This document shows positions 54,329 through 63,407 of a DNA stretch of 64,000 bases, one piece after another; within the stretch, counting starts at the first letter, position 1; every line of letters begins with the position of its first letter. The DNA is from Mucilaginibacter kameinonensis (lineage in GTDB: Bacteria; Bacteroidota; Bacteroidia; Sphingobacteriales; Sphingobacteriaceae): the NCBI RefSeq assembly GCF_003675385.1, contig NZ_RCWZ01000002.1, positions 1,426,001 through 1,490,000 on the forward strand. The letters run 5' to 3'. A model generated the notes under the pieces. The model saw only the letters and a program-made list of their open reading frames with translations. It was not told the DNA's origin and made no database searches. A program made the translations under genes and the position numbers.

Positions 54329-55492
54329 ATGAAAGTAATATATACATCGCCTAACAGTAGTCACCACTATCGTTATGCACGCATGCTTCATGAGGCTGGC
54401 GTGCTGCACAAGTTTGTAAGTGGGTTTTCAAGATTGAGCCCCCGGGCGGCGCTTGACGAATTAGGTGACGAGTTGGTTCGTAAAGACTTTCTTCAAACAG
54501 TCTATCTGGTTAGCTTAAGATCTAAGATTCCTGTTTCTGTTAGCCGGCAGATAGCTTACCTGGCTAAAATTGAACAAGACAATGCCTGCAAGCGTTATCT
54601 TGATGGAGCCGATATCTTCATGTACTACAATGGGAGCGGGTTAAACACCAGCAAAGCGGCCAAGAAAAAAGGTAAGATAGTTATAGTGGAAGCCGTAAAC
54701 AGTCACGTGCAATACCAGGAAGATTTAATGAAAGAAGAATATGAATCATTAGGGCTGCCCTGGGTTCCGTTTTATGCTAAAGAAAAGGCAAGGCGCTTAG
54801 CCGAATACCAACTGGCCGATTACATATTACTTCCGTCAAATTTTGTGAAAAGGAGCTTTATTCAAGCTGGTTTCCCCGAAAAAATGTTGTTGAGGGTGCC
54901 TTACGGCTTTAGTCAGTTAACTTCTGATATTATAGAAAATGCTGAAAACGAGCAAAGGGAATTTGTGGTTTTATACGTCGGCAGCATTTCGGTACGTAAG
55001 GGCTTGAGATATTTGATTAAAGCTTTTGAACAGCTTGATCACCCGCATAAAAAATTGATGATAGTAGGCCCGGAAAATAACCCCAACGGTTTAAATGATA
55101 TAGTAATACCGGAAGGTGTGGTTTTTACCGGCATATTAAAAGGCGAGCAGCTTAATGCCGCATATAGAGGCGCGAGCGTTTTTTGCCTGCCATCTATCGA
55201 AGAAGGTCTCGCCTTGGTATTAGGCGAAGCCTTATCATTTGGTGTGCCAATAATCGCTACAGACAATACAGGTGCAGACGATATTATTACTAATGGCGAA
55301 GAGGGATTTATAGTGCCGATAAGAGATAGCAACAGCATTCGTGAAAAACTGCAATTGCTTGCTGATGACAAGGATGCTTATAACGCTATGAAAGAAAAAG
55401 CGGTTAAAAAAGCCGGCAGCCTTAAAGGTTGGGACGAAACCGGGCGTTTGTTGGTAGCATCACTTAATGATGTATTTACCGCCAGGGTTTAA
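54329..55492 (+). CDS. GT4 glycosyltransferase
   Basis: 387-aa GT-B enzyme. The N-terminus is MKVIYTSPNSSHHYRYARML. The C-domain has VVLYVGSISVRKGLRYLIKA and the complete donor motif IEEGLALVLGEALSFGVPII, then GADDIITNGEEGFIVPI. The helical N-domain has a long insertion rich in charged residues near 60-120, as in some capsular enzymes. It starts 4 nt after the previous glycosyltransferase, so their products are probably made in step. Confidence 0.88.
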   Translation: MKVIYTSPNSSHHYRYARMLHEAGVLHKFVSGFSRLSPRAALDELGDELVRKDFLQTVYLVSLRSKIPVSVSRQIAYLAKIEQDNACKRYLDGADIFMYYNGSGLNTSKAAKKKGKIVIVEAVNSHVQYQEDLMKEEYESLGLPWVPFYAKEKARRLAEYQLADYILLPSNFVKRSFIQAGFPEKMLLRVPYGFSQLTSDIIENAENEQREFVVLYVGSISVRKGLRYLIKAFEQLDHPHKKLMIVGPENNPNGLNDIVIPEGVVFTGILKGEQLNAAYRGASVFCLPSIEEGLALVLGEALSFGVPIIATDNTGADDIITNGEEGFIVPIRDSNSIREKLQLLADDKDAYNAMKEKAVKKAGSLKGWDETGRLLVASLNDVFTARV

Positions 55493-55503
55493 AGAAAATA
55501 TAC

Positions 55504-56889
55504 ATGAACAAAGCTCAGGAGAGATTAAGGATACGCTGTAAGCAACTACTATATGTTATAGTGTTAGTGCTTATTTTTGAGGGAGTTGTCCGCAAATTGG
55601 TGCCGGCAGCAGGCATGCTTATTTTCTTCCTAAAGGACATTTTATGCATTATTGGTTTGGTATTGATTAAAAATGCAAAACTATCCGGCTTGACCATCAG
55701 GTTGGTGCAAAAATGGAAAGTAATGCTGATGGTGTTTGCTCCGCTGGTTTTGTTCACCCTCTTTCACGATGCTCTTTTAAGCATTTTTGGATTAAAGCAA
55801 TACCTGCTGTTCCCGATTGTGGGGGTCCTGATGCCTTTCGCTTTTCCGGCCGATAAAATTGAAGAGTTTAAACAGTTTGTGCTGATCATTACTCTATCCT
55901 TAGTTCCTACATCGGTAGTTGCTATCATACAAAACTCGTTGCCGGCTACTCACTGGTTAAACATGAGCGTTGAAGGGACTTCATTGGAAGGTTTTTCTGC
56001 TGCTGGTCGCCTTAGGGTTAGTTCAACGTTTTCATTTACAGGACAATATTCCTGGTTTCTGAATTTTGTGTGTACGTTTTTAACGCTTTGTTTCTTTTGG
56101 CCTAATAAAACTAAAGAGAAAAGCGGGTTTAAAAAAATGGCTTTATTGGTGGCTGCAAGCATCGCATTGATCATTGGTATATTTATAACAGGTGGGCGTA
56201 CCGCTGTATTGGGTTGCGGTTTTTGCTTTGTCGGCGGGCTGGCCTTTTCGGCGGTAAAAGCGCCCGGAAAAATAATAACAAGAGCACTGGTTGGCATTGT
56301 AGCGTTTGCGGTTTTATTAGGGGGGATACGTGCTGTTAAACCCGAATTTTTTGCCGCGTATGATGAACGCTCAAGCGACCACGGTGATGGTTCGCAAACC
56401 AACGAGATCTCGGGCAGGGTACAGGATGGCTTTTTAAATTGGACAAACTGGGTATTTGAACAGGACATTGTTGCTGTGCTGTTTGGTAACGGCCTCGGTG
56501 TAATGAGCAACGGATCAGAAAGGATAAGCTATTACGCTAACGACCTGAAATCAAAAGGATTTAGTACAGAAAGCGATCTTGATACAACCATTTATGAGGG
56601 CGGATTGTACCTTGCCATAAGCTGGTATGCGTTTAGAATTGGCCTTATTTTCTTCGCCCTTAATCTTTGGCAAAAGATGAAGAGTAAAGAACTAAGTATA
56701 GTTGTTTCATTTTTATTGGCCTACATCATCATGACTGCCTCGTTTGGGGTTGTAGCCAGAAACCCACCACTCAACATTTGGTTATGGCTGGCTATAGGCA
56801 GCGTGGTAATCATCAAAAACTACGACGAGCAGCAACAAAAAGAACTAAAGGTGTCAAAGCCGGAACCAGAATCGGTTTTCGCGATATAG
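55504..56889 (+). CDS. Wzy-type polysaccharide polymerase / O-antigen-ligase-like protein
   Basis: 461-aa polytopic membrane protein with about 11 helices, beginning LLYVIVLVLIFEGVVRKLVP. A conserved segment is RLRVSSTFSFTGQYSWFLNF (around 160-180), and a large periplasmic loop follows (about 280-350, SSDHGDGSQTNEISGRVQDG, then FGNGLGVMSNGSE). These are features of Wzy and WaaL families; the loop with conserved Arg and charged residues would be catalytic. Given the Wzx in the same operon, polymerase is the better guess. Sequence similarity within this family is always low, so the name rests on topology and context. Confidence 0.75.
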   Translation: MNKAQERLRIRCKQLLYVIVLVLIFEGVVRKLVPAAGMLIFFLKDILCIIGLVLIKNAKLSGLTIRLVQKWKVMLMVFAPLVLFTLFHDALLSIFGLKQYLLFPIVGVLMPFAFPADKIEEFKQFVLIITLSLVPTSVVAIIQNSLPATHWLNMSVEGTSLEGFSAAGRLRVSSTFSFTGQYSWFLNFVCTFLTLCFFWPNKTKEKSGFKKMALLVAASIALIIGIFITGGRTAVLGCGFCFVGGLAFSAVKAPGKIITRALVGIVAFAVLLGGIRAVKPEFFAAYDERSSDHGDGSQTNEISGRVQDGFLNWTNWVFEQDIVAVLFGNGLGVMSNGSERISYYANDLKSKGFSTESDLDTTIYEGGLYLAISWYAFRIGLIFFALNLWQKMKSKELSIVVSFLLAYIIMTASFGVVARNPPLNIWLWLAIGSVVIIKNYDEQQQKELKVSKPEPESVFAI

Positions 56890-56908
56890 ATATTCTCATT
56901 ATAATCTT

Positions 56909-58120
56909 ATGTCAAACAATAATTTTCGGGTAGCCATAGTTGTATCCCACCCAATCCAACATTTTTGTCCGCAGTATATAAGCTTTACAAAAATGAAGGA
57001 TGTTGAAGTAAAGCTGTTTTTTGCCTCGATGCTGGGCTATAAAAAATATGTCGACAAAAATTTCGGGCAGGAAATATCCTGGAACAACCTCCGGTTAGAC
57101 GAATTTGATCATGAATTTTTGAATGGCGAACAGGTACTGCCATCAACAAAAGAGCTTGATGCCCCATCAATAACCGAGGAACTGGATAATTACAATCCTG
57201 ACGCTATCATAACTTACGGGCATTTTCAAAAAGTGCAGCGCAGGGCGCACAAATGGGCGAAAGCCAATAATGTGCCTATCGTGTACATTACCGATTCTGA
57301 AAACCGTCAGCGCCGTAAATGGTATAAACTTTTGGCCAAATTCTTTTTGCTAAGGCAATATTACAACAAGGTGAACTACTTTTTTACCGTTGGCGATGCG
57401 AATGAAGCCTATTTCAAACTTTACGGTGTACCCGAAAAGAAATTTATCAGGATGCATTACCCAATTGATGTTGATGTATACGCCGATGCTTACCAAAACA
57501 AAGCTGCCTTACGTAGTCAAATTCGCGAGCAATACGGCATCCCCAAAGAAGATTTTGTGATAGCTGTAGTAGGTAAGCTGGTAACCTGGAAAAACCAGGA
57601 ACACCTGATAGATCTTTTGATCGATCTGGAGAGTAAAGGTCAAAAAGCGCACGCGTTCATCCTCGGCTCTGGTAAAACCCTTGATGGTTTAAAGCAAAAA
57701 GCCGAACAATTAAAGGTTAACAAAGCTCATTTCACAGGCTTTGTTGATCCGTTAAGCCTGCCTGCATATTACGCTGCCATTGATGCCTACGTACACCCAG
57801 CCAGCATCGAACCGCACTCTTTAGCTATAAGCGAAGCCATTTACATGGGATGCCCTGTAATTTTGAGTAGCACCTGTGGCAGCTACGGCGATACCGATGA
57901 CGTTCAGGTAAACAAGAACGGTTATGTGTATAACTTTGGTGATATCCAGGAACTTTCTGAGAAAGTTATAAAGCTGATCAACGATCAGCAGTTACGCCAG
58001 CAATTCAGCGATCATTCACGCAAGATCTCCCTGAAATTTCAGCAGCGCGCACACCGCGATTCCATGCTTGATTTGATAAACAAGGTTAATAAAAGCAAAC
58101 GCAAAGCTGTATCTGTTTAA
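56909..58120 (+). CDS. GT4-like glycosyltransferase
   Basis: 403-aa GT-B protein. The N-terminus is RVAIVVSHPIQHFCPQYISF, a pattern I associate with capsule glycosyltransferases. Mid-part IVYITDSENRQRRKWYKLLA is basic and membrane-near. The C-domain has IAVVGKLVTWKNQEHLIDLL and the donor motif IEPHSLAISEAIYMGCPVIL with both glutamates. The C-terminus is basic. The next gene starts 3 nt later. Confidence 0.85.
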   Translation: MSNNNFRVAIVVSHPIQHFCPQYISFTKMKDVEVKLFFASMLGYKKYVDKNFGQEISWNNLRLDEFDHEFLNGEQVLPSTKELDAPSITEELDNYNPDAIITYGHFQKVQRRAHKWAKANNVPIVYITDSENRQRRKWYKLLAKFFLLRQYYNKVNYFFTVGDANEAYFKLYGVPEKKFIRMHYPIDVDVYADAYQNKAALRSQIREQYGIPKEDFVIAVVGKLVTWKNQEHLIDLLIDLESKGQKAHAFILGSGKTLDGLKQKAEQLKVNKAHFTGFVDPLSLPAYYAAIDAYVHPASIEPHSLAISEAIYMGCPVILSSTCGSYGDTDDVQVNKNGYVYNFGDIQELSEKVIKLINDQQLRQQFSDHSRKISLKFQQRAHRDSMLDLINKVNKSKRKAVSV

Positions 58121-58123
58121 ATT

Positions 58124-59287
58124 ATGCGCATCGTTTTCTTCACGCATCCTTCGTTTTTAGGTTCGCAGAGTATGCCCCGGTTTGCCAACATGCTTACTAA
58201 CGGCATGCAGCAACGTGGGCATGAAACCGAAGTTTGGACACCCGAGGCTTTCTTGTATAATCTCGGCGTACCAAAGAGCCTAAAGAAATGGCTCGGCTAT
58301 ATTGATCAATACATTCTGTTCCCGGGCCAGGTTCGTAAACGATTAAAAGCTTATCCAGCGGAAACACTGTTCGTATTTACAGATCACGCTCTTGGCCCAT
58401 GGATCCCGTTAGTAGCTAAACGACCACATGTAATTCATTGCCACGATTTTTTAGCGCAGCAATCCGCATTAGGGATGATTGCCGAAAACAAAACAGGAAA
58501 TAGCGGTAAAAAATATCAGCGATATATCCGCAGTGGGTATAGTAAAGGCAAAAACTTTATTTCGGTTTCAGTTAAAACACAAACTGATCTGCACCAGATG
58601 CTGGGTTCAAAGCCTGCAGTGTCAGAAGTGGTATATAACGGTTTAAACCAGGATTTTACTTCTTCTGAAGTAAGCCTTGTGAGGATGCAGTTAAGCAAGG
58701 AAACAAATATTGATCTCAGCGGCGGCTATATATTGCACATCGGAGGTAATCAGTGGTATAAAAACCGCGTGGGAGTAATCCAAATTTACAATGCCTGGCG
58801 GGCTAAAAACGATAGCAAGTTGCCGCTAATGATGTTAGGTGTGACGCCTAATCCAAAAATTATGGCGGAATATGACCAGTCGCCATATAAAAATGATATC
58901 CACTTGCTTTCGGGCAAAAGCGACCTTTTTGTAAGAAATGCTTACGCTGGTGCATCTGTGCTTTTGTTCCCTTCGCTTGCCGAAGGTTTTGGCTGGCCCA
59001 TTGCCGAGGCGATGGCTTCAGGATGCCCGGTTATCACAACCGGTGAAGCACCCATGACGGAAGTAGGAGGAGACGCGGCATTTTATATCCCTCGTCAGCC
59101 TCAAAACGCAGCTGATCTAAATGAATGGTTGCAAACCGCAAGTAACCTGCTAAATACTGTTTTAACGTCATCGGCACAACAACGTACCGAGATCATTAGC
59201 AAGGGTTTCATAAACGTAGGCCGCTTTGATACCGATGTCACTTTAAATGAAATTGAAAAGATATACCAACAAATAGTAGCCAGCTAA
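58124..59287 (+). CDS. GT4 glycosyltransferase
   Basis: 387-aa GT-B protein. The N-terminus is MRIVFFTHPSFLGSQSMPRF. The core has VIHCHDFLAQQSALG and a C-domain with GGYILHIGGNQWYKNRVGVI and the complete donor motif LAEGFGWPIAEAMASGCPVI. A GEAPMTEVGGDAAFYIP stretch follows, as in mannosyl- and related transferases. It is coupled to the preceding gene (3 nt) and followed by the acyltransferase-3 gene. Confidence 0.87.
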   Translation: MRIVFFTHPSFLGSQSMPRFANMLTNGMQQRGHETEVWTPEAFLYNLGVPKSLKKWLGYIDQYILFPGQVRKRLKAYPAETLFVFTDHALGPWIPLVAKRPHVIHCHDFLAQQSALGMIAENKTGNSGKKYQRYIRSGYSKGKNFISVSVKTQTDLHQMLGSKPAVSEVVYNGLNQDFTSSEVSLVRMQLSKETNIDLSGGYILHIGGNQWYKNRVGVIQIYNAWRAKNDSKLPLMMLGVTPNPKIMAEYDQSPYKNDIHLLSGKSDLFVRNAYAGASVLLFPSLAEGFGWPIAEAMASGCPVITTGEAPMTEVGGDAAFYIPRQPQNAADLNEWLQTASNLLNTVLTSSAQQRTEIISKGFINVGRFDTDVTLNEIEKIYQQIVAS

Positions 59288-59314
59288 AACTAATTCAAAC
59301 GCAATTACATTGAT

Positions 59315-60397
59315 ATGGAAAGAAATACCGATACCCTGTATATTTTACGTTTTATAGCCGCGATAATGGTGGTTTGGTATCACTTTGGCAGCCCTACATT
59401 TTTTTCTTACAATGGCGGCGAGGCGGTTAACTTTTTCTTCTTTATTTCCGGCTTTGTCATGATTGTTGCCAATGCGAGGTATTTCAAAAGCGAAAACACC
59501 GAGTTTGCGAGGAAAGAATTTTATGTAAAGCGCTTTGCACGTATTTATCCTTTATACTTTTTAGCGTTGCTGGCACAGGCTATTTTTCATTATTGCATTA
59601 AAACTATTGATACCCCTACAGTAAAATACAGGTTAATATTTGAGGTTTTAGGTATTGAACGCTGGCTATACGTTGGCGCGTTTAACGCCCCGGGCTGGAC
59701 AATATCATGCGAATTTTTTTTCTACCTTTTCTTCCCGTTCCTTATCGTCTACATGCGCAAAAATGAGAAAAGGTTCAAAACAGTGGCCTGGGCATATTTC
59801 ATTTTTACTTATTGCCTAACGCTGGTTTTATCATATTTAACTGAACTTCATTTGCCTACCATTCCTAAATTGGTTGTTACTGGACTGCGCCTTAATCCTG
59901 TATTCCTGATCTCAATTTTTATGTTGGGGATGTTATGCGGTAAGGTATTTCTTGACAGAAAGGCACGTTTTTTCAGGAATCAAATAAACTCTTTAATAAC
60001 GGTGGTACTGTGTATCGCAATCGTATTCCTGGTTAAGTTTTACGTACCGGGCTATTATGTACTTGCCAACGGTTTGCTGTCGCCGGTTTATTTTGTGATG
60101 ATATTGGCCATCACCAGCTTTAAGAAAAAAGATACGACCTTCTTTAGCGCAAAACCATTAATTTTTTTAGGTGACATCAGTTACAGTATCTATATTTTTC
60201 AGGCTCCCTTCATGAATTACTTTAAAATGTTTGTGATGCCCATAGGTACATGGCCGGCCTTAATAGTTGCCACACTTGCACTCATAGCGTTTTGCAGCGT
60301 TTTGTATTTTACTGTTGAAATGCCTTGCAAAAACCTGATCCTGAATTTTTTTAACAGAAAGCGGGCGCCTAAAGAGCCGGACTTTGCTGTATTATAA
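59315..60397 (+). CDS. Acyltransferase-3 family membrane O-acyltransferase
   Basis: 360-aa protein with about 10 membrane helices of the OafA/acyltransferase-3 type, which O-acetylates sugars on the periplasmic side. The family's first helix is LYILRFIAAIMVVWYHFGSP with the active-type histidine His22-region (WYHF). KRFARIYPLYFLALLAQAIF carries the conserved R-x-x-R-I-x-P-x-Y pattern. NAPGWTISCEFFFYLFFPFL supplies the W-S-x-E-like segment with Glu. It would decorate the exopolysaccharide repeat unit or polymer. Confidence 0.88.
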   Translation: MERNTDTLYILRFIAAIMVVWYHFGSPTFFSYNGGEAVNFFFFISGFVMIVANARYFKSENTEFARKEFYVKRFARIYPLYFLALLAQAIFHYCIKTIDTPTVKYRLIFEVLGIERWLYVGAFNAPGWTISCEFFFYLFFPFLIVYMRKNEKRFKTVAWAYFIFTYCLTLVLSYLTELHLPTIPKLVVTGLRLNPVFLISIFMLGMLCGKVFLDRKARFFRNQINSLITVVLCIAIVFLVKFYVPGYYVLANGLLSPVYFVMILAITSFKKKDTTFFSAKPLIFLGDISYSIYIFQAPFMNYFKMFVMPIGTWPALIVATLALIAFCSVLYFTVEMPCKNLILNFFNRKRAPKEPDFAVL

Positions 60398-60439
60398 TTC
60401 TATCAAATATTCTTTAAATCGGTTATAGCTGATTGAAAA

Positions 60440-61012
60440 ATGGAAACTACTATTTACCCTATGCAAACGGATCTTTCAAAATTTACTATTGGCGATTATA
60501 AAAACGGCAATAAATTAAAAGTAACCGTTTGGTATTTTATCAACTACTTCATCTTTAACAGCGCGTTTCCCTGGCCTTATAAAATGAAAGTGGCTTTACT
60601 TCGTTTGTTTGGTTCAAAGGTGGGCAATGGTGTTGTTATCAAAACAAAAGTTAAAATTAAAAACCCCTGGCGATTAACCATTGGCGATCATACCTGGATA
60701 GGCGAATCGGTTTGGATAGACAACCTGGAAGATGTGAGCATCGGGAAAAACGTTTGTATTTCGCAGGATGCCATGCTGCTTACCGGTAACCATGACTACA
60801 CGAAAGCAGATTTTCCATATCGCTTGGGTAAGATCACGCTTCATGATGGTACATGGATTGGCGCAAAAAGCGTAGTATGCCCCGGAGTGGTTTGCCGCAG
60901 TCATTCTATTTTAACTGTTAACTCTGTTGCCACTAAAGACCTTGAGCAATGGAGTATCTACTCAGGAAACCCGGCATCTTTTGTAAGGGCGAGAAAAGGC
61001 ATTACCGATTAA
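60440..61012 (+). CDS. WcaF-type polysaccharide acetyltransferase
   Basis: 190-aa left-handed beta-helix enzyme very like WcaF of the colanic acid locus: LKVTVWYFINYFIFNSAFPW and KMKVALLRLFGSKVGNGVVI lead into repeats (TIGDHTWIGESVWIDNLEDV, then SIGKNVCISQDAMLLTGNHD, the last carrying the conserved histidine). The C-terminus is NPASFVRARKG. The start may be ATG 60440 or an internal Met at residue 8. It is the last clear polysaccharide gene; the thioesterase starts 16 nt downstream, so transcription is likely to continue. Confidence 0.9.
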   Translation: METTIYPMQTDLSKFTIGDYKNGNKLKVTVWYFINYFIFNSAFPWPYKMKVALLRLFGSKVGNGVVIKTKVKIKNPWRLTIGDHTWIGESVWIDNLEDVSIGKNVCISQDAMLLTGNHDYTKADFPYRLGKITLHDGTWIGAKSVVCPGVVCRSHSILTVNSVATKDLEQWSIYSGNPASFVRARKGITD

Positions 61013-61028
61013 TACAGTTTCAGCAAAG

Positions 61029-61748
61029 ATGAGTGAAAAGATCAACTTAGTTTGCCTGCCATTTGCCGGTGGAAACAAGTATTCTTACAGGCCATTATTT
61101 GCCGAAAGTTCGGCGATATTCGATGCTACTACTCTTGAATACCCGGGCAGGGGAACGCGGATTTTTGAAGAGCTTACGGCAGATATCGATACGCTGGTTA
61201 ACGATTTGTTTAACCAACTGAAACCGATACTAAGCAAAGGTAATTATGCCATATATGGTCATAGCCTGGGTGGTTTGCTGGCCTATTTACTTGCGGTGAA
61301 AATCCGTGAGTATAACTACGAGTTGCCTAAACATATCTTTATTACCGGCGCTTCAGGCCCGTCGGCAGTATCGCGTCAAACAAAAAAATTTCATTTATAT
61401 CCTCATAAAGAATTTATTGATGAGGTGATCATATTAGGCGGCATGCCCGACGAGATTTTGCAGGACAATGCCATGCTGGAATTTCTTGAACCAATTCTGC
61501 GTAATGATTTTAAGGTGAGCGAAACCTATATCCACAAAGCTGCCGAACCACTGAATATCCCTTTTACGGTTATTACGGGTACAGACGAAGATCTTAAAGC
61601 CGACGAAGTTTTGCTGTGGCAAAATGAAAGTATTCCTGCGGTTGACTTTATACAGTTGGAAGGTGATCATTTTTTTATCATGCAGCATAGGGCTTTTATT
61701 ATCAATGCTATCGCTGAAAAGCTGATTAAACAATTAGAAACATTTTAG
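61029..61748 (+). CDS. Type II thioesterase (GrsT/SrfD-like)
   Basis: 239-aa alpha/beta hydrolase that clears misprimed or stalled acyl and aminoacyl groups from carrier proteins of nonribosomal synthetases. It has the N-terminal LVCLPFAGGNKYSYRPL and YPGRGTR. The nucleophile is Ser79 in GHSLGG, with Asp186 (ITGTDED) and His214 (EGDHFFI) completing the triad. Length and motifs are diagnostic for the family. It lies 2 nt before the hydroxylase gene, directly marking the start of the NRPS part. Confidence 0.9.
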   Translation: MSEKINLVCLPFAGGNKYSYRPLFAESSAIFDATTLEYPGRGTRIFEELTADIDTLVNDLFNQLKPILSKGNYAIYGHSLGGLLAYLLAVKIREYNYELPKHIFITGASGPSAVSRQTKKFHLYPHKEFIDEVIILGGMPDEILQDNAMLEFLEPILRNDFKVSETYIHKAAEPLNIPFTVITGTDEDLKADEVLLWQNESIPAVDFIQLEGDHFFIMQHRAFIINAIAEKLIKQLETF

Positions 61749-61750
61749 TC

Positions 61751-63373
61751 ATGAACGAGGAACAATTATATCTGAAACCCAATGTGGTAATGGAGCCACT
61801 GGTAGACAAATGGTATGCCTGGAGTCACCTGATCTCTCCGGCAACAGCCGCCATGAATATAGTTGGAAGGCACTTGGCCATTATCGAATCGTATTTAATG
61901 GCCCCGGCCATCCATGCCAATGCTGTGCTCAATCCTAAAATGAAAGGTGGCCCCTTCATGGATTTCGGTGGGGGAAGAATTGAGGAGGTGACTGAATTGC
62001 AAGACCAATCGCTTGAAAAACAGAATAAAGTTATTGAGTTTGCCAAAGCGATAAAAACATTAGACAGGCTATTGGATGCTGAAGCAACAGGCTATGGTCT
62101 GGAAGATTTGTACACAAAAGTTCCCGATATTTTAAGAGGTTACGTTGAGTTGTATTATGATCGTAATAACAACCCCGGTTTCCGGTTTTTTGAATCATTG
62201 CTGTACCAAAGCGAGTTTTATAACAAAAGCTCGCAAAGCCTGGCCATGTGGATCACCAATAACGATGAGCGCCCGTTTTGCCTGAGTACACCACGCCTTA
62301 ACGAACCGGATGTTTTAAGTTTGAACGTACCGTTTGACCATGCTTGCATTGATGCTTTGGCCGAAATGAAACGCACAGCCAATAGCTACGCGGCTATTAA
62401 AGAAATCTGCGGCATCACGCCGGAGCAAGAGCCATTGTTTAAAACGTTTTTTACAGAAACTCCGCCGCCGCCCTACGAAAAATATACCGGCGACAAGATC
62501 AGGATGCGCTATTTTGGCCATGCCTGTATCCTGGTTGAAACTAAGGATATCAGTATTTTGGTCGACCCTCTGATTAGTTATTATGGTTATAGCTCGGATG
62601 TTCAGCATTTTTCGGATGTTGACCTGCCGGATACTATCGATTATGTACTGATCACCCACAATCACCAGGATCATATCCTGTTTGAAACCCTGTTGCCTTT
62701 AAGACATAAAATCAAAAACCTGATAGTTCCCCGTACATCAAGCGGTAAACTGGAAGATCCAGATCTGAAGTTGATGTTCAATAACATAGGCTTTAACAAT
62801 GTTATGGATATCAGCGAAATGCAAACCATTCATTTTAACGATGCCATTATCACCGGTTTGCCTTTTATAGGAGAGCATAGCGATATGAACATCCTTACCA
62901 AAGCTTGCTACCTGGTAAAAATAGGCGATTTTAAACTGCTCTTCCTGGCCGATTCAAGAATTGTGGAACCTCGTTTATATGAGCTGGTTCACAAATTTAT
63001 TGGCAATGTAGATGTGCTTTTTATTGGTATGGAATGCGATGGCGCGCCTTTAACATGGCTGTACGGTCCGCTGCTTACCAAGAAACTGGCAAGGGATATG
63101 GATGGCAGCAGGCGCCTTGCCGGCTCCGATTGTGATAAAGGAATGGCGCTTATAGACATTTTTCAACCTAAAGAGGCTTATGTGTACGCCATGGGTCAGG
63201 AGCCATGGGTTGAGTTTATCAGCAGTATCAAATACACCGACGAATCAAACCCGATTGTACAATCAGATAAGCTGGTAAAGCTATGTACAGACCGGGGGAT
63301 AATTGCCGAACGCCTTTACGGCGAAAAGGAGCTATTGTACAATAAGCAGGTTGATAGCCTTATAGCGCAATAA
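61751..63373 (+). CDS. CmlA-type diiron beta-hydroxylase (metallo-beta-lactamase fold)
   Basis: 540-aa protein with a helical N-terminal domain (about 1-245) and a metallo-beta-lactamase-fold domain (about 250-540), the layout of CmlA. CmlA is a diiron oxygenase that beta-hydroxylates an amino acid while it is loaded on an NRPS carrier domain. The metal motif is H303-N-H305-Q-D307-H308. A third ligand is glutamate, not histidine (E375 in IGEHSD), then D401 (FLADSR) and E428 (IGMECDG). From memory, CmlA uses H305, H307, D309, H310, E377, D403 and E430, each exactly two residues higher. It is coupled to the type II thioesterase (2 nt) and precedes an NRPS gene. Confidence 0.85.
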   Translation: MNEEQLYLKPNVVMEPLVDKWYAWSHLISPATAAMNIVGRHLAIIESYLMAPAIHANAVLNPKMKGGPFMDFGGGRIEEVTELQDQSLEKQNKVIEFAKAIKTLDRLLDAEATGYGLEDLYTKVPDILRGYVELYYDRNNNPGFRFFESLLYQSEFYNKSSQSLAMWITNNDERPFCLSTPRLNEPDVLSLNVPFDHACIDALAEMKRTANSYAAIKEICGITPEQEPLFKTFFTETPPPPYEKYTGDKIRMRYFGHACILVETKDISILVDPLISYYGYSSDVQHFSDVDLPDTIDYVLITHNHQDHILFETLLPLRHKIKNLIVPRTSSGKLEDPDLKLMFNNIGFNNVMDISEMQTIHFNDAIITGLPFIGEHSDMNILTKACYLVKIGDFKLLFLADSRIVEPRLYELVHKFIGNVDVLFIGMECDGAPLTWLYGPLLTKKLARDMDGSRRLAGSDCDKGMALIDIFQPKEAYVYAMGQEPWVEFISSIKYTDESNPIVQSDKLVKLCTDRGIIAERLYGEKELLYNKQVDSLIAQ

Positions 63374-63407
63374 TCATTCGGCTTTAAGCATTTAGAAAAA
63401 CAGCAGC

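Noticed and set aside
55950-56510. 186-codon minus-strand frame opposite the Wzy gene
   Set aside because: The sense frame has clear membrane helices and operon spacing; the antisense product is Pro/Thr/Asn-rich without a family.
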